Both the position numbers and the translations under genes were made by a program. A DNA stretch of 64,000 nt from Desulfogranum marinum (GTDB lineage: Bacteria > Desulfobacterota > Desulfobulbia > Desulfobulbales > Desulfobulbaceae), in assembly GCF_016918565.1 (NCBI RefSeq), contig NZ_JAFFQD010000001.1, positions 124,001 to 188,000 on the forward strand, written 5' to 3'. This document shows, piece by piece, positions 17,047 through 25,732 of the stretch (position 1 is its first letter; every line of letters begins with the position of its first letter). The notes below the pieces were generated by a model. That model did no database searches. It was given only the letters and a program-made list of their open reading frames with translations, and was not told where the DNA came from.

Positions 17047-17532
17047 ATGAAGCATACCCTTTCCGTCCTTCTACGAAACAAACCAGGAGCACTATCCCAT
17101 GTTACCGGTTTATTCAGTGGTCGGTGCTTTAATATAGAAAGCCTTTGTGTTGCCGAAACAATAGATCCTGAAGTGTCCTGCCTTACTCTGGTAACTCGTG
17201 GTAAGGAAGGAGTCATTGAACAGGCAATCAAACAACTCCACAAGCTCATTGATGTCATCAAGGTAACAGACCTCAACGAAAAAGATTTTGTGGAAAGAGA
17301 AATGGTTCTCATCCGGGTTAAAGCAGATGCATCAAGCCGGGCAGAGGTGCTTCGCATCATCGACATTTTCCGTGGCAAGGTAGTTGACGTCAGCGCCAAT
17401 TCCTATACCGTAGAAGTGACGGGCTCTGAATCCAAGATCAAGGCGGTAATCGATATTCTTAAGCCCATCGGCATCAAAGAGATTATCCGCACAGGTACCG
17501 TTGCCATGGCTCGCGCCCCAAAATCAAAATGA
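17047..17532 (+). CDS. ilvN: Acetolactate synthase, small regulatory subunit
   Basis: A 161-residue partner of IlvB. Residues 1-75 form the ACT domain that binds valine for feedback control (LLRNKPGALSHVTGLF, RCFNIESLCVAET). The rest is the conserved second ACT-like domain (IDIFRGKVVDVSANSYTVE). The start follows CAAGGAG. The symbol ilvH is equally used for this subunit. The gene is directly followed by psd. Confidence 0.96.
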   Translation: MKHTLSVLLRNKPGALSHVTGLFSGRCFNIESLCVAETIDPEVSCLTLVTRGKEGVIEQAIKQLHKLIDVIKVTDLNEKDFVEREMVLIRVKADASSRAEVLRIIDIFRGKVVDVSANSYTVEVTGSESKIKAVIDILKPIGIKEIIRTGTVAMARAPKSK

Positions 17533-17593
17533 TGCGCGTTCAGAAACATCCAGCCTGGTGCTATCGACAGAAAACATTTTTTCTGGTGAAGTT

Positions 17594-18238
17594 ATGAAAC
17601 AAACGACTATTCCTATCCACCCTGAAGGATACCCTTTCATTCTTTTCAGCGGTTTTGCCACTCTTATTTTTGCCCTCATTGATCTTTGTATCCCCGCACT
17701 GGGGGCACTTCTGCTCACCGGGTTCTCAACCTATTTTTTTCGAGACCCATCAAGGGTCCAGCCTGAACAAGAGGGTGCGATTATTTGCCCTGCTGACGGT
17801 AAGGTGATTGTCGTGAACGAAACCGAGGATACCCGTTTTCTTGATGGCAAGGTTAAAAAAATCAGTATCTTCATGAATGTGTTTAACGTACATGTGAACC
17901 GAATCCCCATCAGCGGCACGGTCAGCAGCGTTACTTTTCAGCCTGGAAGATTTTACGCAGCTGATAAAGACAAGGCTGTACTCCACAATGAATATGCTGC
18001 AGTTACTGTTAATACGCCCAGCCAGCACCAATACTGTGTAGTGCAAATTGCAGGTTTAATAGCACGGCGTATTGTTTGCCAGGTAACCAAAAATGACCCG
18101 GTTACTGCCGGTACACGATACGGGCTTATCCGATTTGGCTCCAGAGTTGACCTGTATCTCCCCCTTGAAGCTGAAATAAGCGTCAAAGTAGGAGATAAAG
18201 TCAAAGCTGGAGAAAGTTTGCTGGGTATTTTAGCATAG
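17594..18238 (+). CDS. psd: Phosphatidylserine decarboxylase, short type
   Basis: A 214-residue pro-enzyme that makes phosphatidylethanolamine. Two hydrophobic segments near the N-terminus (about 15-50) attach it to the membrane. SRVQPEQEGAIICPADGKV, NVFNVHVNRIP and the self-cleavage site RFGSRVDLY are present; cleavage before Ser183 would create the pyruvoyl group. The start at 17594 gives the usual length, whereas the frame upstream overlaps ilvN. The ilvB-ilvN-psd order is common in this part of the bacterial tree, often with pssA next; here rsmD follows instead. Confidence 0.94.
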   Translation: MKQTTIPIHPEGYPFILFSGFATLIFALIDLCIPALGALLLTGFSTYFFRDPSRVQPEQEGAIICPADGKVIVVNETEDTRFLDGKVKKISIFMNVFNVHVNRIPISGTVSSVTFQPGRFYAADKDKAVLHNEYAAVTVNTPSQHQYCVVQIAGLIARRIVCQVTKNDPVTAGTRYGLIRFGSRVDLYLPLEAEISVKVGDKVKAGESLLGILA

Positions 18239-18280
18239 CCTTGAGTCTTCTTTTCCACTGAATATCCGGTCACTCCTCCC

Positions 18281-18880
18281 ATGCGAATAACAGGCGGCAC
18301 CGTCCGCGGTCGAAAACTGGCTGCTCTCAAAGGTGCCGGAGAAATCATCAGGCCAACCAGTGACCGCGTTCGCGAAGCCCTGTTCAATATCCTCGGTCAA
18401 AAACTTGTTAACAGCAAAATCCTTGACCTGTATGCGGGTACTGGTGCCCTGGGCATTGAAGCGCTCAGTAGAGGTGCCGAGCTGGTTGTCTTTGTCGATC
18501 AATCAAGAGAAGCGGCACAACTTATCCAGGCCAACCTCCAGACCTGTTTCCCAAAGCCAAAAGCCTCATTTCTCCATCACCGGTTACCGACCCCGCATAT
18601 TCGCCGGCTGCTTGATAAAAAAGTATCCCCAAAAATAACCTTTGATGTCATCTTCATGGACCCACCTTACAGGCAAGGGCTAGCCGAACATACGCTGCAC
18701 ATGATCGCAGATGCACATTTACTTGCTCCAAAAGCAGTGATAATTGTAGAAGAGCATCGAAGCGTAGAACTGCCCGAGCACATCGGCACGCTACTCCAAA
18801 AAGACCATCGTCAGTACGGAGAAACAGCCATTTGGATCTACGATACCACTGCAGAAAAACGGGGGAATAACACAACATGA
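18281..18880 (+). CDS. rsmD: 16S rRNA (guanine966-N2)-methyltransferase RsmD
   Basis: A 199-residue SAM methyltransferase acting on the small ribosomal subunit. It opens with the typical MRITGGTVRGRKL and RPTSDRVREALFNIL. The SAM-binding motif is LYAGTGALGIEALSRGA and the catalytic motif is FMDPPY. No clear ribosome-binding site precedes the ATG. The stop overlaps the start of coaD by four bases (ATGA), the usual pairing of these two genes. Confidence 0.96.
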   Translation: MRITGGTVRGRKLAALKGAGEIIRPTSDRVREALFNILGQKLVNSKILDLYAGTGALGIEALSRGAELVVFVDQSREAAQLIQANLQTCFPKPKASFLHHRLPTPHIRRLLDKKVSPKITFDVIFMDPPYRQGLAEHTLHMIADAHLLAPKAVIIVEEHRSVELPEHIGTLLQKDHRQYGETAIWIYDTTAEKRGNNTT

Positions 18881-19401
18881 GCCAGGAACAACATCCGCAA
18901 TCGAAAGACCGCACCTCTTCTTCTACAGTAGCGGTCTACCCAGGAACCTTTGACCCCATTACCAACGGTCATATTGATATCATCAAACGAGGACTCCAGC
19001 TCTTTGACAAAATCATCATCACCATAGCTGTCAATTCGCAAAAACAACCGCTGTTCTCCCTGGAGGAGAGAACACTACTCATTGAACAATCGTTCAAAGA
19101 CATGGATGGCCGCATTGCAGTGGACTATACCGACGGCTTGATTGTTGATTATGCCATGCAGCAAAACGCCGCTACCATTATCAGGGGATTACGTGCCATT
19201 TCCGACTTTGACTACGAATTTCAACTAGCCCTCATGAACCGAAGACTACAGCGTAAGGTGGAAACCGTTTTCCTGATGACTGGTTTTCGCTGGATATACA
19301 TCAGTTCCACCAGTATCAAAGATGCTGCTAAATGCCAGGGGAATATTACCGGTTTAGTACCGGAGCATGTGGAAAAAGCCCTCAAGGAAAAATTCAGCTG
19401 A
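18877..19401 (+). CDS. coaD: Phosphopantetheine adenylyltransferase
   Basis: A 174-residue enzyme for the fourth step of coenzyme A synthesis. The nucleotidyltransferase motif is YPGTFDPITNGH near the N-terminus and the second ATP motif is ISSTSIKDAAKCQGNI, with LVPEHVEKAL at the end. About 12 residues of Ser/Thr-rich extension precede the core. Its start overlaps rsmD and its stop overlaps the Rieske gene by one base, so all four genes to 20728 are probably translated from one message. Confidence 0.96.
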   Translation: MSQEQHPQSKDRTSSSTVAVYPGTFDPITNGHIDIIKRGLQLFDKIIITIAVNSQKQPLFSLEERTLLIEQSFKDMDGRIAVDYTDGLIVDYAMQQNAATIIRGLRAISDFDYEFQLALMNRRLQRKVETVFLMTGFRWIYISSTSIKDAAKCQGNITGLVPEHVEKALKEKFS

Positions 19402-19853
19402 TGTCTGTGACGCAAGCCCCCCGCCCTCTTCCTCCTAAACACTCTCGCAGGTCTCTGCTACGCAGATTGTTCAACTGGTCTGCAGCTGCTGTCGCCCTTT
19501 CTCTTCTCTACCCTCTCTTGAAATACACCCGGTTCAGAGTTAAGCCAAAACCTCGCTATGTAACGGTTAACGGCCCCTTGCCCCTGAGCGGGTATCATGC
19601 AGAGCGTGATTTTATTCTCTTTGCAGACAGCGAAAATGCCGTAGCGGTATCACGAACCTGCACCCACCTTGGTTGCAGAGTGAATTTTCTGGAAGACCAA
19701 GACGCTATCGAATGCCCCTGCCACCAAAGCAGGTTCACCCGCCAAGGCAAACGAATAACCGGACCTGCAGAAAAAGACCTGCCATCCTACGCAGTGGAAA
19801 TCAAAAAAGATGCCGCAGGGGTAACCACTCAATATGTGGTTGAGCTCATATGA
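19401..19853 (+). CDS. Rieske iron-sulfur protein, Tat-type signal
   Basis: A 150-residue membrane-tethered [2Fe-2S] protein. The N-terminus has a twin-arginine-like motif (SRRSLLRRLF) and one membrane helix (about residues 25-40). The cluster ligands are Cys87 and His89 in CTHLGC and Cys105 and His108 in CPCH; Cys92 and Cys107 would form the disulfide. The ATG at 19401 overlaps the coaD stop. Its own stop overlaps the cytochrome b start by four bases, so the two form a quinol-oxidising module. Confidence 0.93.
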   Translation: MSVTQAPRPLPPKHSRRSLLRRLFNWSAAAVALSLLYPLLKYTRFRVKPKPRYVTVNGPLPLSGYHAERDFILFADSENAVAVSRTCTHLGCRVNFLEDQDAIECPCHQSRFTRQGKRITGPAEKDLPSYAVEIKKDAAGVTTQYVVELI

Positions 19854-20728
19854 GCGGGCTTGACAAAAAGAATATTCTTCCCGCTATCAAGGCTGCTGTT
19901 CTCGGCAATCGTTGGGGGGGCCAGTCCTTAATCAGTTTATACATTTCCCTTGTTTCCGGCATCATCCTCGCCTTGCAGTATGATGCAGGTGAAGCCTTTT
20001 ACTCCACCGCTACCATTGAGCTTATAGTTCCCTACGGAAGCTTCTGGAGAGGACTCCACTACTATTCAAGCCAGTTCTTTTTTCTTCTCTTACTCGGCCA
20101 TGTTCTCACCATTCTCTGGAAGCAGGAAGACCTCATCCCCCGCAAAAGCTGGATTCGGCTCTGCTCATCGCTACCAGCAGCTCTGCTCCTCCTTTTTACA
20201 GGATATGTCCTTCGTGGCGACGCCACAGGCGAAGCTGCAGGAGCAATCGCGGAAAACCTCTGTCTTTCCATTCCTCTTATCGGTGAATGGATCAATGATC
20301 TGTTTTTTGACATACAGGATAGCGGCCTGAGAAAGGTTTACATGCATCACCTCATAGGTCTGGTCGCTATGGGTGCTTACGCGTTGTGGCCTCATTTGAA
20401 GCGCTATCCGGCCCTGTGGCGCAACCATGTTTTTCTCATCCTCGGCACCATAATGATTGCTGTCTTTCTGGCCACACCTTCAGAACCGGACAAAATCGGA
20501 TTATTGCATATTGCGGGCCCCTGGTTTTTCCTGGGATTACAGGAATTACTTCGTTATATGCCTGCGTTTGTTGCTGGGGTCCTCCTGCCTCTGCTGCCTA
20601 TGGTTCTCCTCTATCTGTTGCCCGGAGACGTTTGCAAACGTAAGGGGTATATATGGGGAATTGGACTTTGGTTGCTGGTATACGGAATAATATCAATAGT
20701 GAGCTATGTCAGAATTGCAACCAGCTGA
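19850..20728 (+). CDS. Compact cytochrome b of a Rieske/cytochrome b complex
   Basis: A 292-residue integral membrane protein with about seven helices. Two pairs of heme-ligand His are visible: His70 (WRGLHYYSSQ) with His167 (YMHHL), and His84 (LLLGH) with His182 (LWPH). The spacings of 14 and 15 residues match the b6 type. The second half (PSEPDKIGLLHIAGPWFFLG, then LQELLRYMP) lines up with subunit IV, so b6 and subunit IV appear fused in a shortened form. The Qo motif PEWY reads GPWF. No cytochrome c gene lies next to it, so the electron acceptor is unknown. The 3' end overlaps the converging HAD gene by 25 bp. Confidence 0.85.
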   Translation: MSGLDKKNILPAIKAAVLGNRWGGQSLISLYISLVSGIILALQYDAGEAFYSTATIELIVPYGSFWRGLHYYSSQFFFLLLLGHVLTILWKQEDLIPRKSWIRLCSSLPAALLLLFTGYVLRGDATGEAAGAIAENLCLSIPLIGEWINDLFFDIQDSGLRKVYMHHLIGLVAMGAYALWPHLKRYPALWRNHVFLILGTIMIAVFLATPSEPDKIGLLHIAGPWFFLGLQELLRYMPAFVAGVLLPLLPMVLLYLLPGDVCKRKGYIWGIGLWLLVYGIISIVSYVRIATS

Positions 20729-21582
20729 GAAAGCGCATTGATCACCATATCCGGATGTTCATCACTTAACGCCAAATCATCTGGCCACAACCGTAAAGAA
20801 CGGCTATCACCTGCAAAAAGGACGGTCTGCCACCCTGCCCTGTTTGCAGGATAGATATCTTTTCGCATGTCATTACCAACATAGAGCACGTCCTCCGCGG
20901 CAATGCCTTTGTGCTCCAACCTTCGATTCATCTCTGTAAAAAGCTCAACAGCAGGTTTCCCTCTTTTTTCCTGATATGACCATATCAGGAGTTCTTCATC
21001 AAATCCTGCTTTAGCCAGTGGCTGCTCAAGGACCATCTCCAACAGCAGAGGAGTATAAAACTGTGCATTAGAAAGAACCCCCACCAGCACATCGGATCGA
21101 GACAAGATAGACAACACCTCAGCAAGTCCAGGCATAGGCCAGACAGGATTAACGCGGCATTCGTAAGAGAGCGCTGCCAGGCGCAGCATACTGGCGCTGA
21201 ATTCGGTAAAGCCCAACCGCTCGACCACCCGGTGCCAGATATCAAGAATATCTATTTCCGGGTACACTACCCCTTCGGCCTGTCTTTGGCGGCGAACCAT
21301 CTGCACAGTCTCCTCCAGAACGCCTTCAGGAAGATAAGATGTTTTTTTTTGTTGCATTAAAAAACCCGCATCCACCAGCGCCTCACGGAAAGAAAATTGA
21401 TTTGCAGAAGCAGCATCTGCTCCGACATCACCGGCTGCTGAAGAAAGCAAAGTGCCGTAAATATCAAACACAATTACTTTTGCATTGGCAGGGAAAAACG
21501 AAACAGCATGCTTGGTGGGCACTATGGGCAATGGCGTCAGCAATCGATGCAACAACCGACGTTCTGCAGCACTGCCTCGCAT
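20704..21582 (-). CDS. HAD-superfamily hydrolase, last gene of the compatible-solute cluster
   Basis: A 292-residue protein with HAD motif I FDIYGTLL, motif II VGVLSNAQF, a motif III Lys in KRGKPAVELF and motif IV YVGNDMRKDIYPA. An N-terminal extension of about 30 residues precedes the core, and an alpha-helical cap lies between motifs I and II. The second Asp of a classic phosphatase DxD is Tyr, as in dehalogenase-like HADs. It starts three bases after the stop of the GT4 gene upstream. By position it could be the phosphatase for glucosyl- or mannosylglucosyl-3-phosphoglycerate, but the motif does not prove this. Confidence 0.8.
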   Translation of the reverse strand: MRGSAAERRLLHRLLTPLPIVPTKHAVSFFPANAKVIVFDIYGTLLSSAAGDVGADAASANQFSFREALVDAGFLMQQKKTSYLPEGVLEETVQMVRRQRQAEGVVYPEIDILDIWHRVVERLGFTEFSASMLRLAALSYECRVNPVWPMPGLAEVLSILSRSDVLVGVLSNAQFYTPLLLEMVLEQPLAKAGFDEELLIWSYQEKRGKPAVELFTEMNRRLEHKGIAAEDVLYVGNDMRKDIYPANRAGWQTVLFAGDSRSLRLWPDDLALSDEHPDMVINALSQLVAILT

Positions 21583-21585
21583 GGC

Positions 21586-23043
21586 CTAATCCACTCGCAG
21601 CAGGTGTAAACGTTCCGGCGCCAGGAAGTGATCCAACAAAATTTCACCTTCCAAAGCCTCAACCGAGGAAACAGCCGAGGAAGCGACGTGCTGATAGAGC
21701 CTGAAAAGTACTTTTCCATACTCTTTGAGACTGTAGGCACGCTTAAGGATCGCACAGTTATGGGATACAACAGAACTACTATTTTCAGGTCGTGGCAGAC
21801 ATGACGGTTCCAACTCCATACTGTCAGCTCCATTTTTTACAATCCGCCTGATAACTCTTTCCTGAAACGATTCGTCAAGCCTTCCAAAATCAACCCTATC
21901 ATTTACAATCCAGGCAGCACGCAGCCGCTCCACATCTGCCAATTGCGGCGTACGGCCATACGCAGCCATGCTGTGTTCAAGCCCTTTCCACCCTGCCTCT
22001 ATCACTTTATCCTCTCCAAGCCAGCGCAAAGGCACATCCACCCTGTGATACCCCCACGGCAGTTTCACTCCAGCCAGACAAAACTCATGGGTTATCTCTT
22101 CAAGAATGCGACCGGTAACCGGTCGCCCAATCAACCATGGCTCCAGAAAAGCCATACCAAAACCTTCAGCAACACTTGTCGTTACCAGTGCGTCAGCCTG
22201 CCTGAGCATGGTAACAAAACTGAGATCCTTGGTAGCCCCCATTTCAAGTTCTACCGGTAACTCCAGCTCCAAAGCGAGTGCTTTCCATCGTTCATAGCGG
22301 GGCCGCTCCAAGGGATTATCAGGTCCCAGGGTAGTGGCAAACCGTTGCTTTTCAGGCGCAACGGCTGCCCACAACAGGAACTCGCCAATATTTTTTCGCC
22401 GAATGCCACGCGTGGGATAGACCCACAAATATTCCTCTTGTTGCCGTTTCTCTTGAGGATCAGCGCATTCCAGATGGAGATCCACTGGATTAGGGAGCAG
22501 ATGCAGGCATGAAGGATCGCCGCCGGCACATTGTATAAAGTTATAATCCCTTTTGTTGAGCAGTGCATAATGGACATGAGTGGCGCGTGGGTAAAGTTGA
22601 GCAGAGAGCTTTGCAACCTTTCCTCCTGCCATCTTGTTGAGCATCAACCGGTAATTTGCCGGTCGCCCGTCCTCAGCAAAATCGTGTATCTGCAAGAGCA
22701 TCGGATGTCCCTGCTTGACCAGCCTGATCAAAACACTGGGTAAGACGGTACTCTTCCCCAGACTGTGATTATGTACATGCCACAGATCAGGCATACCGCC
22801 AAGGGCATCACAGGCGGCTTCAACCATTTGCGTATACAACTCGGTGGCTGTAACACGTGGTCGTTCCTGTTCATATTGCAACCCCTTAACCACTTTCCAC
22901 GCACCGCTAAAGCCCGCTGGAGGGTGTTTCCCGGTTATAACAACCGTCTGCAGCGGCTTATCAGCCAAAGCAGCTAATCCATTTTCAATAATCCTGGTAA
23001 CACCGCCTGGCTGAAGATGATAATGCACTATCGCTACCCGCAT
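21586..23043 (-). CDS. GT4-type glycosyltransferase
   Basis: A 485-residue GT-B fold enzyme. It begins MRVAIVHYHLQPGGVTRIIE, the glycine-rich acceptor-side loop. The retaining-GT4 motif E-x7-E is in SVAEGFGMAFLEPWLIG. About 100 residues after the core form an extra tail (from about 385) with no known motif. It follows gpgS on the same strand with a gap of about 110 bp and is nearly fused to the HAD gene. Donor and acceptor are not visible in the sequence. From context it may add glucose or mannose in a glucosylglycerate-based pathway. Confidence 0.85.
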   Translation of the reverse strand: MRVAIVHYHLQPGGVTRIIENGLAALADKPLQTVVITGKHPPAGFSGAWKVVKGLQYEQERPRVTATELYTQMVEAACDALGGMPDLWHVHNHSLGKSTVLPSVLIRLVKQGHPMLLQIHDFAEDGRPANYRLMLNKMAGGKVAKLSAQLYPRATHVHYALLNKRDYNFIQCAGGDPSCLHLLPNPVDLHLECADPQEKRQQEEYLWVYPTRGIRRKNIGEFLLWAAVAPEKQRFATTLGPDNPLERPRYERWKALALELELPVELEMGATKDLSFVTMLRQADALVTTSVAEGFGMAFLEPWLIGRPVTGRILEEITHEFCLAGVKLPWGYHRVDVPLRWLGEDKVIEAGWKGLEHSMAAYGRTPQLADVERLRAAWIVNDRVDFGRLDESFQERVIRRIVKNGADSMELEPSCLPRPENSSSVVSHNCAILKRAYSLKEYGKVLFRLYQHVASSAVSSVEALEGEILLDHFLAPERLHLLRVD

Positions 23044-23152
23044 ACAGCTACGACCCGATCACGGGATATCGCAGCCACACCATAAAATTTGGCCGGCTCT
23101 CTTTCATTGTACCCTCTTGTATTTTCCAGATTTTGAAGCGCAAATCATCCGG

Positions 23153-24148
23153 TTAGTGTTGCAAGTGAAAAAATTTCTCCTGATACTCTTCTATCTCCTG
23201 CATTGCAGGTCGTTCCTCTTCGACAATTTCGTGAATTATCTGCTCATAATGACTCTCACGAACCTGAAACTGGCGAAGATTCATGGTCAACTGTGGCAAA
23301 TCAACAACCATCCCGTTTGCATTCAGCCTTTTGATAAAGGTTTGCAGGATTCCAAAAGCCATCTTACCAAGATCCCTTATCTCCTGATGACGGTGAACCC
23401 TTCTATCCAAGTCCGTCTGGGCAAACGCCTCTAAGCCATATTGAGTATACACATCTATGAGATGCGAAGTTTCTACCCCATAGCCGATGGGAAAGGGTAT
23501 TTTTTCCAATATCTGTCTGCGTACTGCATACTCGCCGGAAAGGGGCTGAATAATGGCTGTCAATTCAGGGAAAAAAAGTGAAAAAAGTGGCCTGACCAGT
23601 ATTTCCGTAACTCGGCCGCCACCCGATGACCGTATTTCCTTGGAAAGCGCAAGGGGGCGATCATAAAAAGATTTCACATATTGCACCTCTGGACGGTAAA
23701 TCAAAGGCGCTACCAGTCCATAAACAAATCGTGGATGAATATTACTTATATCAGCATCAACATAAACAATGATATCGCCTGTTAACTGGTAAATTGCTTT
23801 CCACAGGTTCTCCCCTTTGCCCCGCTTAAATCCCTGTTCCGGCAAGATGTCTGCCGAGGAATAGACATCTGCTCCAAAAGCACTGGCCACTTCCAGGGTC
23901 CTATCGGTGGATCCGGAATCGATCACAGCAATTTCATCCAGCAAAGGGTAACGGTCCTGTAATTCCGACTTAAACAGCACCACCTCTTTACCAATGGTTT
24001 TTTCTTCGTTAAGCGTTGGAATACAAAGCGAAATTGTCAGGCCAAGCGCTTCTTTTCTCCTGATGAGCCTGAGTAGATCCCAAAACTGGCTGTGATGAAA
24101 CGTATTGCTTTCAAGCCAAGTGGTAATGTTATGCACAGTCACCTCCAT
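23153..24148 (-). CDS. gpgS: Glucosyl-3-phosphoglycerate synthase (GT2/GT81 type)
   Basis: A 331-residue GT-A glycosyltransferase that would move glucose from an NDP-glucose to 3-phosphoglycerate. Family hallmarks are clear: CIPTLNEEKTIG, the DxD-type metal site YVDADISNIHPRFVYGL, KSFYDRPL, GGGRVTEILVRPLFSLFFPE, QPLSGEYAVRR and PFPIGYGVETSHLIDVY. The first 40 residues are an extension before the core. Its start overlaps the M20 gene by 20 bases, so the two are translationally coupled. This is the anchor gene for the glucosylglycerate reading of the cluster. Confidence 0.9.
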   Translation of the reverse strand: MEVTVHNITTWLESNTFHHSQFWDLLRLIRRKEALGLTISLCIPTLNEEKTIGKEVVLFKSELQDRYPLLDEIAVIDSGSTDRTLEVASAFGADVYSSADILPEQGFKRGKGENLWKAIYQLTGDIIVYVDADISNIHPRFVYGLVAPLIYRPEVQYVKSFYDRPLALSKEIRSSGGGRVTEILVRPLFSLFFPELTAIIQPLSGEYAVRRQILEKIPFPIGYGVETSHLIDVYTQYGLEAFAQTDLDRRVHRHQEIRDLGKMAFGILQTFIKRLNANGMVVDLPQLTMNLRQFQVRESHYEQIIHEIVEEERPAMQEIEEYQEKFFHLQH

Positions 24149-25283
24149 CTATGCACAGCAGCAGCCCGATAATCTGGGCGAGCCCGGTAAGCATGGGTTC
24201 AATTTCTATATACTCGTCGGCATAGTTTAAATTATCACCATTAGATACTCCGAGGCATACAGCCGGAATATCATGCTCAAGGTATGGTGAGATGGTGGAG
24301 GAATAAATCAACGCCTTCGCCTGAACCCCTATGGAATGCATTATTTTTCTGGCCGCGATGACCAGAGGATGAGAGCCGTCAAGCCCGCCGGATCGAGTGC
24401 GGGCGATAACTTCAAGATAAGCAGACACTCCTTTTGTCTTTGCCGCTTCATCGAGCATGTTGAGAATTTGTCGATTAATAGCATTGACTTTATCATCGGC
24501 ATCACTGCGCAGTTGGAATCGCAAATGGGCAGTGCGAGCTGGTAATTTATAGGTGGCCCCTCCCCGTATCGAGCCCAGCACAAGAGCCGTATTTGTCTGC
24601 GGGCACAACTCTATCTGTCTCAGTTGGCTGATCAGAGAATTGAGAATTTCAATTGCACTTAAGCGGCACAGCTTTCGATCGACATGACAAGAAATCATAC
24701 CGCCAAGCGATGCCATGGATCGGTAATGCAGTCTACCAAGCGGGCACCCTTCCACAACAATTCCTGTTGTGATAGGGATGGTAGAGTTACTTAAAAAAAA
24801 ACGTATTCCCTGCTGATCACCCTGCTCAAGGCTTCTGGTGGGAGCCAGGAGCAGAAGATCACTTTGCAGCTTGATCCCCAAACCTTCCAGCACGGTTGGC
24901 AAGGTTGCCAACACTGCCAGCCCCAATGAATTATCCGCCACCCCCGGCCCGCTGATTATTCCCGGTTCGATGGTAAAGCTATGATTATCATTGGCCGCAA
25001 AGGGAGTGTCGGCGTGGGCACTCACTACAATAGTTTTATCGCCTCTGGTTCCGGGCATAATGCCCATGCCATTGCCGACCTCGTCACTGGAACAGCTCTG
25101 CAAGCCGCATTCGGTAAAACGCTGTTTGATAAAACCAACCCTTGCCTCTTCACCAAATGTCGGCGCCGGGATCTCCCCCACCATCACCACATTGGCAAGC
25201 AGCATTTCACGATACGGCTCCAACTCGGCGGCCAACCCCGGCATCCTGGCAAGCTGTCTAAAAACCTCTTGCGCTCCGTCCAT
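24129..25283 (-). CDS. M20-family metallohydrolase-like protein
   Basis: A 384-residue protein with the M20 fold. Zinc-site residues are visible in VSAHADT (His90, Asp92), GPGVADNSLG (Asp117) and VVEG (Glu178). The catalytic/metal pair EE of the family appears as EQ at Glu153-Gln154. The dimerisation domain fills about 185-310. There is no signal peptide. It overlaps the cupin stop by one base and gpgS by 20 bases. A peptidase has no evident role here, so it may hydrolyse an amide or ester of a solute, or not be catalytic. Confidence 0.85.
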   Translation of the reverse strand: MDGAQEVFRQLARMPGLAAELEPYREMLLANVVMVGEIPAPTFGEEARVGFIKQRFTECGLQSCSSDEVGNGMGIMPGTRGDKTIVVSAHADTPFAANDNHSFTIEPGIISGPGVADNSLGLAVLATLPTVLEGLGIKLQSDLLLLAPTRSLEQGDQQGIRFFLSNSTIPITTGIVVEGCPLGRLHYRSMASLGGMISCHVDRKLCRLSAIEILNSLISQLRQIELCPQTNTALVLGSIRGGATYKLPARTAHLRFQLRSDADDKVNAINRQILNMLDEAAKTKGVSAYLEVIARTRSGGLDGSHPLVIAARKIMHSIGVQAKALIYSSTISPYLEHDIPAVCLGVSNGDNLNYADEYIEIEPMLTGLAQIIGLLLCIDGGDCA

Positions 25284-25669
25284 TATCCTTGCTCCTGGGC
25301 AATCCTGCCGTAATCATCCTCCAAGCGCTCGATATCATCTTCTCCAAAATAGTCACCAAGTTGTACTTCGATGAACACCACATCAACTTTACCGTCATTC
25401 TGCACTCGATGTATATCGCCAAGGGCGATGTCAATGGCTTGCCCCGGCCCAAGGGTGATCAAATCGTCATTACGGGTCACCACAGCGGTACCACTTACCA
25501 TCAACCAATGTTCCTGCCGATGCTTATGCCGCTGCAGAGAGAGGCGATGCCCCGGTTTAACCACAATACGCTTGACCTTATGGTCTGCTTCATCTGCTAA
25601 TATAGTAAAGCTCCCCCAGGGGCGATGATCGGTAAGTTGTTCATAACTATCCGTGGTAATTTTATCCAT
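25283..25669 (-). CDS. Cupin, phosphomannose-isomerase (type II) domain
   Basis: A 128-residue single-domain cupin. HRPWGSFTIL and KRIVVKPGHRLSLQRHKHR, then EHWLMVSGTA, are signatures of the type II mannose-6-phosphate isomerase domain, usually fused behind GDP-mannose pyrophosphorylase. The metal-binding His and Glu are kept (HKHRQEHW). Stand-alone versions interconvert fructose-6-phosphate and mannose-6-phosphate in some bacteria. Its place in the cluster points to a mannose-containing product. Confidence 0.85.
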   Translation of the reverse strand: MDKITTDSYEQLTDHRPWGSFTILADEADHKVKRIVVKPGHRLSLQRHKHRQEHWLMVSGTAVVTRNDDLITLGPGQAIDIALGDIHRVQNDGKVDVVFIEVQLGDYFGEDDIERLEDDYGRIAQEQG

Positions 25670-25732
25670 TGCTCATCCTCATCGTTTCTACACTGAAAAA
25701 TGGCCTCACCAAATAATGCCGACAACAGGTTT

